The notes beneath the pieces were generated by a model. That model was given only the letters and a program-made list of their open reading frames with translations, was not told the DNA's origin and did no database searches. This document shows, piece by piece, positions 46,901-53,513 of a stretch of 64,000 nt of DNA. Position 1 is the stretch's first letter, and the number at the start of each line of letters is the position of its first letter. Origin of the DNA: Flavobacterium sp. 9AF. GTDB taxonomy: Bacteria > Bacteroidota > Bacteroidia > Flavobacteriales > Flavobacteriaceae. Location of the stretch: contig NZ_LR733556.1 in NCBI RefSeq assembly GCF_902506265.1, forward strand, positions 1,543,871-1,607,870. Reading direction: 5' to 3'. Made by a program: the position numbers and the translations under genes.

Positions 46901-48500
46901 GTTTTTTCATTTCTTCTTCCGACTTAAAATAATATTCTTGATTGGGTAAACCGTAGCGATATCCTCTTCCTCTACCAATAGGCGTTGCTTGTTTTTCTCC
47001 ATCCTTCACACACAATAAAATATCATGTGCATTAGCATCTTCTTTGTTTAGATAGAATGTATTATTGGTTGCAACCAATTTTACTTGGTGCTTTTGAGCC
47101 AATTCAATTAAGGTTTTATTTACCCGATTTTCATCTTCTTGATTATGCCTCATGATTTCCAAATAGAAATCGGCTCCAAATTGATTTTTCCACCAAATCA
47201 AAGCTTCTTCGGCTTGGTTTTCACCAATATTTAAAATTTTACTAGGAATTTCTCCGTATAAATTCCCAGACAAAACCATGATATCTTCTTTGTATTTTTC
47301 AACAATTGTTTTGTCAATTCTAGGAACATAATAAAATCCATCTACATAAGCGATGGAAGCCATTTTAGCTAAATTATGATACCCTTTTTTATTTTTTGCT
47401 AATAAAACCACCTGATACCCATTGTCTTTTTTGGTTTTATCCAAATGATTGTCGCAAATATGAAATTCGCAACCTACAATGGGTTTTATTTCGGTATCGG
47501 TAGGTGCTTCACCAGCTTCAATTGCCGCTTCAATCTTTGCTTTTGCAGCTTTATTATGATTCATAACTGCACTCACAAAGTGAAAAGCGCCCATCATATT
47601 TCCAGTATCGGTCATCGCAACAGCCGGCATATTATTTTTAGCAGTTGCATTTACTAAAGCTGGGATTGCAATGGTCGATTGCAATACTGAAAATTGAGTA
47701 TGATTGTGTAAGTGCGCGAACTTCGCTTTAGAAAAATCTTTTTTATCTTCTTCAGAAATAGTCGTTTGAACATTTTCTTGTTCAATTTTTTGCAGTTTTT
47801 TACGAATGGCGTCTGAAGCTGCTTTTAAATTGATGTGCTGTAATCCAATTAATTGAATTTTAGCCGGATTATTTTCTTTAAAACGTGTAAAATAATCGGG
47901 AGCAACGTCCAATTCTTCTTTTGTAAAGACCTCTCTTTTGATTAATTCTAAAAAACAACGCGTGGTTGCTTCCACATCGGCTGTAGCATTGTGCGCTTCT
48001 GCAAAAGGTTCTCCAAATAAATATTCATGTAATTCAGTCAAGGTAGGCAACTTAAATTTACCTCCTCTACCTCCTGGTAATTTTAGTAATTCGGCTGTAA
48101 CTTCTGTACAAGTATCTAAAACAGGCATTTTTGCCATTTCGGAAACGACACCCATTCGATAAAATTCACAGCCCATAATATTGACATCAAAACCTACATT
48201 TTGACCCACAACAAACTTGGCTTTGGAAAGCGCTATATTGAATTTTTCCAATACTTCGCTCAAAGAGACCCCTTGTTCTTCTGCTAGTTCAGTAGAAATA
48301 CCATGAATGCGTTCGGCATCATACGGAATATTAAACCCATCTGGCTTTACCAAATAATCTTGATGCTCGATAAGATTTCCCATAGCATCATGCAATTGCC
48401 ACGCAATTTGTATACAACGAGGCCAGTTATCGGTGTCGGTTATGGGTGCAGCCCAACTTCTAGGCAATCCTGTGGTTTCCGTATCGAAGATTAAATACAT
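43980..48500 (-). CDS. dnaE: DNA polymerase III alpha subunit with N-terminal DEDDh exonuclease
   Basis: 1506 residues against about 1160 in Escherichia coli. The extra N-terminus (about 1-200) is a DnaQ-like 3'-5' exonuclease: Asp6 and Glu8 in IFDTETTGL, GQNVGFDVNIM, and the H-x4-D site in EAHNATADVEAT. The PHP domain follows (HLHNHTQFSVLQ, about 266-275), then the polymerase core with GPGRGSAAGSAVAYCLG, the catalytic aspartates in PDIDIDFDDEGRGR, and PGMQKYMKDLKP. A clamp-binding motif QVSLFGD lies near residue 1240, and an OB-fold (NISIGGIITRVEHRVAKNGKGW) is C-terminal. The proofreading domain is thus in the same chain, placed before PHP and not inside it as in PolC. A promoter lies 78-108 bp upstream. 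Confidence 0.96.
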   Translation of the reverse strand: MYLIFDTETTGLPRSWAAPITDTDNWPRCIQIAWQLHDAMGNLIEHQDYLVKPDGFNIPYDAERIHGISTELAEEQGVSLSEVLEKFNIALSKAKFVVGQNVGFDVNIMGCEFYRMGVVSEMAKMPVLDTCTEVTAELLKLPGGRGGKFKLPTLTELHEYLFGEPFAEAHNATADVEATTRCFLELIKREVFTKEELDVAPDYFTRFKENNPAKIQLIGLQHINLKAASDAIRKKLQKIEQENVQTTISEEDKKDFSKAKFAHLHNHTQFSVLQSTIAIPALVNATAKNNMPAVAMTDTGNMMGAFHFVSAVMNHNKAAKAKIEAAIEAGEAPTDTEIKPIVGCEFHICDNHLDKTKKDNGYQVVLLAKNKKGYHNLAKMASIAYVDGFYYVPRIDKTIVEKYKEDIMVLSGNLYGEIPSKILNIGENQAEEALIWWKNQFGADFYLEIMRHNQEDENRVNKTLIELAQKHQVKLVATNNTFYLNKEDANAHDILLCVKDGEKQATPIGRGRGYRYGLPNQEYYFKSEEEMKKLFTDLPEAIINIQEIIDKVEIYSLYRDVLLPKYDIPDEFVDPADAEDGGVRGENAYLRHLTMEGAKRRYTEITPDIQERLDFELLTISNSGYPGYFLIVQDFIAEARKMDVSVGPGRGSAAGSAVAYCLGITNIDPIKYDLLFERFLNPDRVSMPDIDIDFDDEGRGRVMDYVIKKYGANQVAQIITYGKMATKSAIRDTARVLDLPLFEADRIAKLIPGMMPSKWNLARFISEKEEEVKKALRSDEFDRVKELIAIANEGDLAGETIQQAKILEGSMRNTGIHACGVIITPSDITNYVPVTTAKDSDLYVTQFDNSVAESAGLLKMDFLGLKTLTLIKDTVKLVKYRTGIQLNPDEFPIDDPKTYELFQRGETVGIFQYESPGMQKYMKDLKPTVFGDLIAMNALYRPGPLEYIPSFVRRKNGEEPIVYDLDACEEYLGETYGITVYQEQVMLLSQSLAGFTKGEADVLRKAMGKKQKDVLDKMKPKFVEQAAAKGHNATVLEKIWKDWEAFASYAFNKSHSTCYAWVAYQTAYLKAHYPAEYMAAVLSNNMNDIKQVSFFMEECKRMGLAVLGPDVNESYYKFTVNEDYAIRFGMGAIKGVGEGAVNTIVESRKEGKYKSIFDLAKRIDLRAANKKAFENLALAGGFDCFSDTHRAQYFHEEGDHITFLEKAMRYGSKFQENENSSQVSLFGDASEVQIAEPVVPPCEEWNTMEKLAKEKEVVGIYISGHPLDDYKYEMKYFCNAKLEELKDLNNFVGKNISIGGIITRVEHRVAKNGKGWGMFTLEGYDETYEFRIFGEEYLKFRHFLIQNNFTFIKLVVKEGWVNAEGKKGDPRLQFIEVKMLQDVLTTFAKKLILQFSITDLSESLIQSLYDLFTKEKGENTVTIEVMELEKIKKQIIETVEDETIDVSDDTDSEEALESVAIAPTIKEVEEIKVVTKLSMPSRKMKVKISNELLQELESMQINFKLN

Positions 48501-48577
48501 AATAGATTTATTTCCAGATAATTATAGGGTAAAATTTCAAAAAATAAAAATTCCAAATTACAAAATTTGGTAGTGTT

Positions 48578-48608
48578 CAAAAATACAATTATTAAAAATG
48601 ATGCACAA
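48578..48608 (-). promoter_or_regulatory. Promoter of dnaE
   Basis: On the minus strand TTG (48608-48606), 20 bp spacer, TATTTTTG (48585-48578), matching TTG-N17-23-TAnnTTTG. The leader would be about 70 bases and includes a small inverted repeat CCAAATT/AATTTGG (48553-48570). Confidence 0.65.
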
Positions 48609-48628
48609 TTTTAGTTGTTAACAAGAAA

Positions 48629-48654
48629 AAAACCATCTCAAATGAGATGGTTTT
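48629..48654 (-). terminator. Terminator of the lipoprotein gene
   Basis: On the minus strand AAAACCATCTC (48654-48644) pairs perfectly with GAGATGGTTTT (48639-48629) around ATTT, followed by T residues to 48626. It lies 19 bp beyond the stop codon of 48674-49360 and just upstream of the dnaE promoter. Confidence 0.9.
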
Positions 48655-48673
48655 ATAATTATTTTTAAATTTT

Positions 48674-49360
48674 TTAATTGATTGGTAATCGGTAAAATAT
48701 ACCTTCAGAAAAAGTAACTACTTGTCCGTCATCATCCACAGCATTTAACTTAAACGTACCTGTATAAGTACCATTTTCTACTTTTTGAATCACTACTTCT
48801 CCGTTACTTTGTTGTGTATTTAACACTCTAAAAGTAGCATTATTATTTCCTCCATCAACAGTTACTACATCGCCAGCTAGATAATTAGCTCCTCTTGCTT
48901 TAATAGTATCGGTCACAATAGCACCTAAATTGTTAACCGTAATTTTAAATACTAAACCGCTACCAGAACCGCCTGTTGTTAAAGCTGAAGTAGAAGCTGA
49001 ATAAGCATTCCCAGAAGTTAATTTTCTTGTTAAAAAAGCTGGACCAGGAAAAGCTCCAGTATCAAAAATAGTTGTATTAGTTCCTGACTTTAAAGTATAA
49101 GTACCAAAATTAGCTTGATTTGTAGTCCCTAAAATATAGGTTCCAGGATTAGCGGCACTTGTTGTAAGCACTAATTTTTCATTCCCTCTTAAAGCTGTAA
49201 TAATTAAACCTCCATTAGCTCCAATAGACAAGGACGTTTCTTGTGATTTCCAATTGGCATCATTAAATTTTGCTTGGAATGCAGGGTTGTTGATCTGCGT
49301 TTCATTTACACAAGAAGTCAATAATAAAACACAACCAAATAAAGCAACTATTTTTTTCAT
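48674..49360 (-). CDS. Lipoprotein of unknown function (DUF6252-like)
   Basis: 228 residues. The N-terminus KKIVALFGCVLLLTSC gives a lipobox with lipidated Cys17 (LTSCVNET). The mature domain contains FQAKFNDANWKSQETSL and GTYILGTTNQANFGTYTL, typical of small Bacteroidota lipoproteins where a 'FKAKVNGVEW'-like strand recurs. An insertion at about 105-195 rich in Gly, Thr and Asn includes VTVDGGNNNATF. No enzymatic motif is seen. The position (outer membrane or surface) cannot be settled, but no charged surface-export signal is evident after the Cys. It has its own promoter and terminator. Confidence 0.7.
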   Translation of the reverse strand: MKKIVALFGCVLLLTSCVNETQINNPAFQAKFNDANWKSQETSLSIGANGGLIITALRGNEKLVLTTSAANPGTYILGTTNQANFGTYTLKSGTNTTIFDTGAFPGPAFLTRKLTSGNAYSASTSALTTGGSGSGLVFKITVNNLGAIVTDTIKARGANYLAGDVVTVDGGNNNATFRVLNTQQSNGEVVIQKVENGTYTGTFKLNAVDDDGQVVTFSEGIFYRLPIN

Positions 49361-49388
49361 TTAATAACTTGTTTAGTACATAATTAGA

Positions 49389-49416
49389 CAAAAATAATTT
49401 TTTTAATCTAAACAAA
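49389..49416 (-). promoter_or_regulatory. Promoter of the lipoprotein gene
   Basis: On the minus strand TTTG (49416-49413), 16 bp spacer, TATTTTTG (49396-49389); the start site would lie about 20 bp before the ATG at 49360. Spacing is slightly short. Confidence 0.5.
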
Positions 49417-49474
49417 ACACAAAATAGAGAAAAATATTTTTTCAAAACTTATACTATTGTAAAACAAAGTTTTG

Positions 49475-49482
49475 TACATTTG
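49475..49482 (+). promoter_or_regulatory. -7 element of the rpsP operon
   Basis: TACATTTG is an exact TAnnTTTG followed by CACCC. The leader to the ATG at 49530 would be about 40 bases and contains the hairpin at 49498-49512. A TTG at 49457 gives a short 15 bp spacer. Confidence 0.65.
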
Positions 49483-49497
49483 CACCCTTAAATAACC

Positions 49498-49512
49498 GAG
49501 GTCGGGTACCTC
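49498..49512 (+). promoter_or_regulatory. Leader hairpin of rpsP (candidate S16 ribosomal leader)
   Basis: GAGGT (49498-49502) pairs with ACCTC (49508-49512) around CGGGT, 17 bases before the rpsP start, in a leader that is otherwise AT-rich. Structured leaders of S16 operons in Flavobacteria have been proposed by comparative RNA motif searches (bS16-Flavobacteria motif). The position and GC-rich character fit, but I cannot test covariation here. Confidence 0.55.
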
Positions 49513-49529
49513 AAATTAATCAAAAGATT

Positions 49530-50072
49530 ATGCCTGTAAAAATTAGATTACAAAGACATGGTAAAAAAGGAAAACCTTTTTACTGGATCGTAGCAGCAGA
49601 CGCTCGTTCAAAAAGAGATGGTAAATTCTTAGACAAAATCGGAACTTACAATCCAAACACTAACCCAGCAACTATCGATTTAAATTTAGATAGCGCTGTA
49701 CAATGGTTACACAACGGTGCTCAGCCAACTGATACTGCAAGAGCAATTTTATCTTACAAAGGTGCTTTATTAAAACACCATTTAGATGGAGGAGTTCGTA
49801 AAGGTGCTTTAACTCAAGAGCAAGCAGATGCTAAATTAGCTGCTTGGTTAGAAGAGAAAGCTGGAAAAGTTGATGCTAAGAAAGATGGTTTAAGCAAAGC
49901 ACAAGCTGACGCTAAAGCGAAAGCATTAAAAGCTGAAAAAGAAGCTAACGAAAAACGTTTAGCTGCTCAAGCTGAGGCTGCAAAAACCGCAGAAGCTGAG
50001 GCTGCTACTGAAGAAGCTGCTGCTGAAGAAGCTCCAGCTGTTGAAGAAAACAACGAAGAAACAGAAGCTTAA
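49530..50072 (+). CDS. rpsP: 30S ribosomal protein S16 with long C-terminal tail
   Basis: 180 residues. The S16 core occupies about residues 1-80: PVKIRLQRHGKKGKPFYWIVAADARSKRDGKFLDKIGTYNP, then LDSAVQWLHNGAQPTDTARAIL. The remaining 100 residues are lysine/alanine-rich, then glutamate/alanine-rich, with repeats such as KAQADAKAKALKAEKEANEK, as is usual in Bacteroidota S16 and likely disordered or helical. It is the first gene of a translation operon; rimM follows after 15 bp. Confidence 0.97.
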   Translation: MPVKIRLQRHGKKGKPFYWIVAADARSKRDGKFLDKIGTYNPNTNPATIDLNLDSAVQWLHNGAQPTDTARAILSYKGALLKHHLDGGVRKGALTQEQADAKLAAWLEEKAGKVDAKKDGLSKAQADAKAKALKAEKEANEKRLAAQAEAAKTAEAEAATEEAAAEEAPAVEENNEETEA

Positions 50073-50087
50073 TTTTAATTCGTAATA

Positions 50088-50615
50088 ATGCATAAAAAAG
50101 AATGCTTCTATTTAGGCAAAATTGCGAGAAAATTTAGTTTTAAAGGGGAAGTTCTAATCTATTTAGATACAGACGAACCTGAATTGTATGAAAATTTGGA
50201 ATCAGTATTTGTGGAACTCAACAAATCACTGGTTCCTTTTTTTATTGAAAAAAGCGCCCTTCACAAAGACAAATTTTTACGCGTACGTTTTGAAGATATT
50301 GATTCTGAAGCTGCGGCTGATGAAATTATGAATTGTGAAGTGTATCTTCCGCTTTCGATGTTACCTAAATTAGAAGGAAATAAGTTTTATTATCATGAAA
50401 TTGTAGGTTTTGAAGTTGAAGATGTTCGCTTAGGAACTATTGGCACAATGAAAGGAGTGAACGATAGTAATGCACAACCACTTTTTGAAATTCTAAATGG
50501 TGAAATCGAAATCTTGGTTCCCATGATTGATGACTTTATTGTAAAAATTGATAGAACCAATAAAAAAGTAATTCTCAACACTCCAGTGGGATTGGTTGAC
50601 TTATATCTTTCATAA
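50088..50615 (+). CDS. rimM: Ribosome maturation factor RimM
   Basis: 175 residues, normal length. N-terminal RimM domain (about 5-85): CFYLGKIARKFSFKGEVLIYLDTD, then a PRC-barrel half with KFYYHEIVGFEVEDVRLGTIGTMKGVNDSNAQPLFEI and ILVPMIDDFIVKIDRTNKKVIL. RimM binds the 30S head and S19 and helps 16S processing. Its position directly after rpsP is the standard arrangement. The gene normally following in this family, trmN6, is displaced here by a small inserted gene. Confidence 0.95.
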   Translation: MHKKECFYLGKIARKFSFKGEVLIYLDTDEPELYENLESVFVELNKSLVPFFIEKSALHKDKFLRVRFEDIDSEAAADEIMNCEVYLPLSMLPKLEGNKFYYHEIVGFEVEDVRLGTIGTMKGVNDSNAQPLFEILNGEIEILVPMIDDFIVKIDRTNKKVILNTPVGLVDLYLS

Positions 50616-50628
50616 AATTTCAACATTA

Positions 50629-51032
50629 AAATTCCAAATTCCAACATCAATGAATAAACCATTTGATTTAGAGGAAAGAACTTTTTTATTTGCAAAGGAT
50701 TGCAGATTATATATACAAAAACTACCAAAAACAATTTCCAATATTGAAGATGGCAAACAATTAATCCGATCTTCTGGTTCAGTAGGTGCAAATTACATTG
50801 AAGCAAATGAAAAATTAGGCAATAAGGATTTTCTATTTAGAGCTAAAATAGCTAGAAAGGAAGCAAAAGAATCAAAATATTGGATAAGTTTACTTCATGA
50901 AATGAATATTGAATTTCAAGAGGTTTCGAAAGCTTTGATAGAGGAATCAGAAGAATTGAGGAAAATTTTATCAACAATTATTTCAAAAAGTAACTAATTT
51001 ATCTCACATCCCACATTTGGAATTTGGAATTT
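50629..51032. repeat. Perfect 15-bp inverted repeat around the four-helix-bundle gene
   Basis: AAATTCCAAATTCCA at 50629-50643 is the exact reverse complement of TGGAATTTGGAATTT at 51018-51032. The arms flank the gene at 50650-50997 closely on both sides and enclose nothing else. No target-site duplication or transposase is visible. The arms share words with other intergenic stretches in the window (48548-48559, 58961-58996). Confidence 0.8.
50650..50997 (+). CDS. Four-helix-bundle protein (23S rRNA IVS/S23 family)
   Basis: 115 residues from MNKPFDLEERTFLFAKD at 50650; the longer frame from 50596 would overlap rimM and the inverted repeat. All alpha: AKDCRLYIQKLPKTI, QLIRSSGSVGANYIEANEK, KDFLFRAKIARKEAKESKYWISLL, EELRKILSTII, the pattern of proteins first found in 23S rRNA intervening sequences and related to the Avd accessory proteins of diversity-generating retroelements. 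The role is unknown. It lies inside a perfect inverted repeat between rimM and trmN6, genes that are normally adjacent in Flavobacteria to my knowledge, so it looks inserted. Confidence 0.85.
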   Translation: MNKPFDLEERTFLFAKDCRLYIQKLPKTISNIEDGKQLIRSSGSVGANYIEANEKLGNKDFLFRAKIARKEAKESKYWISLLHEMNIEFQEVSKALIEESEELRKILSTIISKSN

Positions 51033-51052
51033 CTAATATTAGAATTTTAAAA

Positions 51053-51784
51053 ATGTTTAAATTCAAACAATTCACAGTAAACCAAGATCGTTGTGCTATG
51101 AAAATTGGCACTGATGGTGTTTTATTAGGTGCTTGGACACCCTTGATTAACAATCCTTACAATATTCTTGATATCGGTGCTGGAACAGGTATTGTAACAC
51201 TCATGCTTGCTCAAAGAAGCAATGCGGAACAGATTGATGCTATAGAAATTGATGATGATGCTTTTGAACAAGCGGTAGAAAATTTTGAAGCCTCACCATG
51301 GAACGACCGTTTATTTTGCTTTCATGCAGGACTTGATGAATTTATGGAAGAGCCTGAAGACGACTCGAGCGAAAGCGAACTGGTGCAACAATATGATTTA
51401 ATCGTTTCCAATCCTCCTTTTTTCACTGAAAATTACAAATCTGAAAACAAACAACGAGATGTAGCTCGCTTCGAAGACGCCTTACCTTTTGAAGATTTAG
51501 TAGAAGCGGCTGATTTATTACTTTCAGAAAACGGGATATTTTCAGTAATTCTTCCGTTCAAAGAAGAAAATCGGTTTTTAGCTTTAGCAGCCTCTTTTGA
51601 ATTGTATCCTTTACAAATTACTCGTGTAAAAGGCACTCCAACTACGGAAATAAAAAGAAGTTTACTGGCTTTTTCAAGAATCCAACAAAATCCTTTAATT
51701 GACGAATTAATTATTGAAATTTCTCGTCATGAATACACTCCTGAGTACATCAAGCTCACTCAAGACTTTTATTTGAAGATGTAA
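51053..51784 (+). CDS. trmN6: tRNA1(Val) (adenine(37)-N6)-methyltransferase
   Basis: 243 residues from MFKFKQFTVNQDRCAMKIGTDGVLLGAWT at 51053; a start at 51017 lies in the inverted repeat. SAM-binding motif I is ILDIGAGTGIVTLML, motif II is IDAIEIDDDAF, and the N6-adenine methylase motif N-P-P-F-F is in DLIVSNPPFFTEN. It modifies A37 of tRNA-Val in the YfiC/TrmN6 family. It belongs to the rpsP-rimM operon and ends 1 bp before the convergent dgt stop codon. Confidence 0.92.
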   Translation: MFKFKQFTVNQDRCAMKIGTDGVLLGAWTPLINNPYNILDIGAGTGIVTLMLAQRSNAEQIDAIEIDDDAFEQAVENFEASPWNDRLFCFHAGLDEFMEEPEDDSSESELVQQYDLIVSNPPFFTENYKSENKQRDVARFEDALPFEDLVEAADLLLSENGIFSVILPFKEENRFLALAASFELYPLQITRVKGTPTTEIKRSLLAFSRIQQNPLIDELIIEISRHEYTPEYIKLTQDFYLKM

Positions 51785-51785
51785 T

Positions 51786-53129
51786 TTAATTTGGATTTCC
51801 TTCAATGATATTATAGGTTTGAAGGGCTTTCCCATCGGTTAAAAGAGAAACAAAATGACAAATATGTAACAATTGATCATATACTTTTTCTTTAGGATGC
51901 AGAAAACGTTCGGGTAATAATTTTAACACAATCGTGTCATAATTGGATGCTTTACCTTCAATCGTATTATGATAAGCCGTACAAAATTTATCCAATAAGG
52001 TGTTGATAATTTTGTATCCAATAACCTCTTTTTGAACCACTTCACGACATTGGTACACATTTTTAACACTAATATTAATAATGTCTTTCATTTGAGCGAT
52101 ATACTGACTTTTGTCCATTAAAGAATAAGGAAAATCACCTTTTAAAATGGCTTCTTCATTTTCCATAAAGACTTTCACCGCATCATTGATTAAACTTCCA
52201 ATTGCTAAGGCACGCAAGTAACTGATACGGTCTTCTTTTGTAGTCAACTGATGATATTTATTGGTATCGATGCCATTTTTAACCAATTTGATTAGGTATT
52301 CCAAAGCAAATTCTTCTTGAATTAAACCTAAATTGATACCGTCTTCAAAATCAATAATCGTGTAACAGATATCATCGGCTGCTTCTACCAAATAAGCCAA
52401 AGGATGACGTTCAAAGCCAATATCTTCTCCTGATTTATTAGGTATGAGTCCTAATTCTTGTGCAACATCTTTAAAAAAGGCTTTATCTTGTTGAAAAAAG
52501 CCGTATTTCTTATCGCATATTTTTGAAGTGGGTTTTTTGGGCAAACTTTCCTTTGGGTATTTCATAAAAGCACCTAAAGTAGCATAGGAAATACGCAACG
52601 AACCTTCAATACCTTCTCTAGAAGTAGCCAAAACCGAAAAACCATTCGCATTTCCTTCAAAATCGATTAAATCTTGCCATTCTTTATCGGTTAGTTGTGC
52701 TTTAAAACGCAAACCGTTTCCTGTTTTAAAATATTCTCCAATGGCTTTTTCTCCTGAATGTCCAAAAGGTGGATTGCCAATATCGTGTGCCAAAGCGGCA
52801 GCGGCTACAATGGCTCCAAAATCGTTCATTTGATACCCCAATTCTTTCAAATAGCTGTGTTTTTCTAACACTTGTTTCCCAACCAAACGACCTAAAGATC
52901 TTCCTACAACCGAAACCTCTAAACTATGGGTTAAACGATTGTGCACAAAATCGGTTTTAGAAAGTGGAATGACTTGGGTTTTATCTTGCAAACTTCTAAA
53001 AGCTGCAGAAAAAATTATCCGATCGTAATCGACTTCAAAACCCAAACGCGTATCGTCTTGGTCTTTTCGTAGTCGTTTTGCTGTATCGCCTTGTCTTTTT
53101 AATGAAAGTAATTGTTCCCAGTGCATCAT
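51786..53129 (-). CDS. dgt: dGTP triphosphohydrolase
   Basis: 447 residues. The HD motif is His115-Asp116 in AALAHDIGNPPFGHSGE, with the upstream His68 in RLTHSLEVSVVGRSLG and later metal-site Asp in YLVEAADDICYTIIDFEDG. The start RQGDTAKRLRKDQDDTRLGFEVDYDRIIFSAAFRSLQDKTQV is the family block for dGTPases. It cleaves dGTP to deoxyguanosine and triphosphate and so balances the nucleotide pool supplied by NrdAB. Two adjacent ATG codons (53129 and 53126) are possible starts. The first base of a tandem repeat lies directly in front of it. Confidence 0.95.
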   Translation of the reverse strand: MMHWEQLLSLKRQGDTAKRLRKDQDDTRLGFEVDYDRIIFSAAFRSLQDKTQVIPLSKTDFVHNRLTHSLEVSVVGRSLGRLVGKQVLEKHSYLKELGYQMNDFGAIVAAAALAHDIGNPPFGHSGEKAIGEYFKTGNGLRFKAQLTDKEWQDLIDFEGNANGFSVLATSREGIEGSLRISYATLGAFMKYPKESLPKKPTSKICDKKYGFFQQDKAFFKDVAQELGLIPNKSGEDIGFERHPLAYLVEAADDICYTIIDFEDGINLGLIQEEFALEYLIKLVKNGIDTNKYHQLTTKEDRISYLRALAIGSLINDAVKVFMENEEAILKGDFPYSLMDKSQYIAQMKDIINISVKNVYQCREVVQKEVIGYKIINTLLDKFCTAYHNTIEGKASNYDTIVLKLLPERFLHPKEKVYDQLLHICHFVSLLTDGKALQTYNIIEGNPN

Positions 53130-53155
53130 TTGAAGTTAGAAATTTGAAGTTAGAA
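53128..53155. repeat. Tandem 14-bp repeat upstream of dgt
   Basis: ATTTGAAGTTAGAA is present twice in tandem (53128-53141, 53142-53155) and followed by a third partial TTTAGAAATC. Similar AAGTTAGAATTTAGAAAT-type sequences are familiar as short interspersed intergenic elements of Flavobacterium genomes. It is in the 44-bp gap between the small gene 53174-53404 and dgt. Confidence 0.75.
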
Positions 53156-53173
53156 TTTAGAAATCGGAATGAA

Positions 53174-53404
53174 TTATTTAGCAGGCTTATCGTTAGCTAA
53201 AAAGAAATCTTTCGATTTTTTGGGATATTGATCATAGCTAATATCACTAGGGTTTTCAATTACGGATTTAATTGTAATTTCATCACCAATAGCAAACTTA
53301 GCAGTCGTATATTTATAATCTAATAAATATTCCCCACAGAAAAAATTCCCTTTTTCATCTTGCTCAATTTTTCCAGTATAAATTCCTTTTTTCTCTTTTG
53401 ACAT
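53174..53404 (-). CDS. Small conserved hypothetical protein
   Basis: 76 residues, no signal peptide, acidic-basic mix: KGIYTGKIEQDEKGNFFCGEYLLDYKYTTAKFAIGDEITIKSV. It reads as a small beta-barrel-like fold but I do not recognise a family. A good -7 element lies 18 bp upstream, and the gene is bounded by the nrdA terminator, which supports a real gene. dgt follows 44 bp later on the same strand. Confidence 0.65.
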   Translation of the reverse strand: MSKEKKGIYTGKIEQDEKGNFFCGEYLLDYKYTTAKFAIGDEITIKSVIENPSDISYDQYPKKSKDFFLANDKPAK

Positions 53405-53421
53405 GATTTTTTATTTGGTTC

Positions 53422-53429
53422 CAAAGGTA
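53422..53429 (-). promoter_or_regulatory. -7 element of the small gene at 53174-53404
   Basis: The minus strand reads TACCTTTG, an exact TAnnTTTG, 18 bp before the ATG at 53404. A TTG lies only 12 bp further upstream. Confidence 0.55.
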
Positions 53430-53455
53430 CGAATTGAAATGCAATTCTACTTTAC

Positions 53456-53486
53456 AAAAAACAGCCATCGTTTGATGACTGTTTTT
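53456..53486 (-). terminator. Terminator of nrdA
   Basis: On the minus strand AAAAACAG-T-CATC pairs with GATG-G-CTGTTTTTT around AAAC with one internal mismatch, followed by T residues to 53456. It is 28 bp beyond the nrdA stop codon. Confidence 0.8.
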
Positions 53487-53513
53487 ATTTATTTTATAAT
53501 TATAAAAGACATA

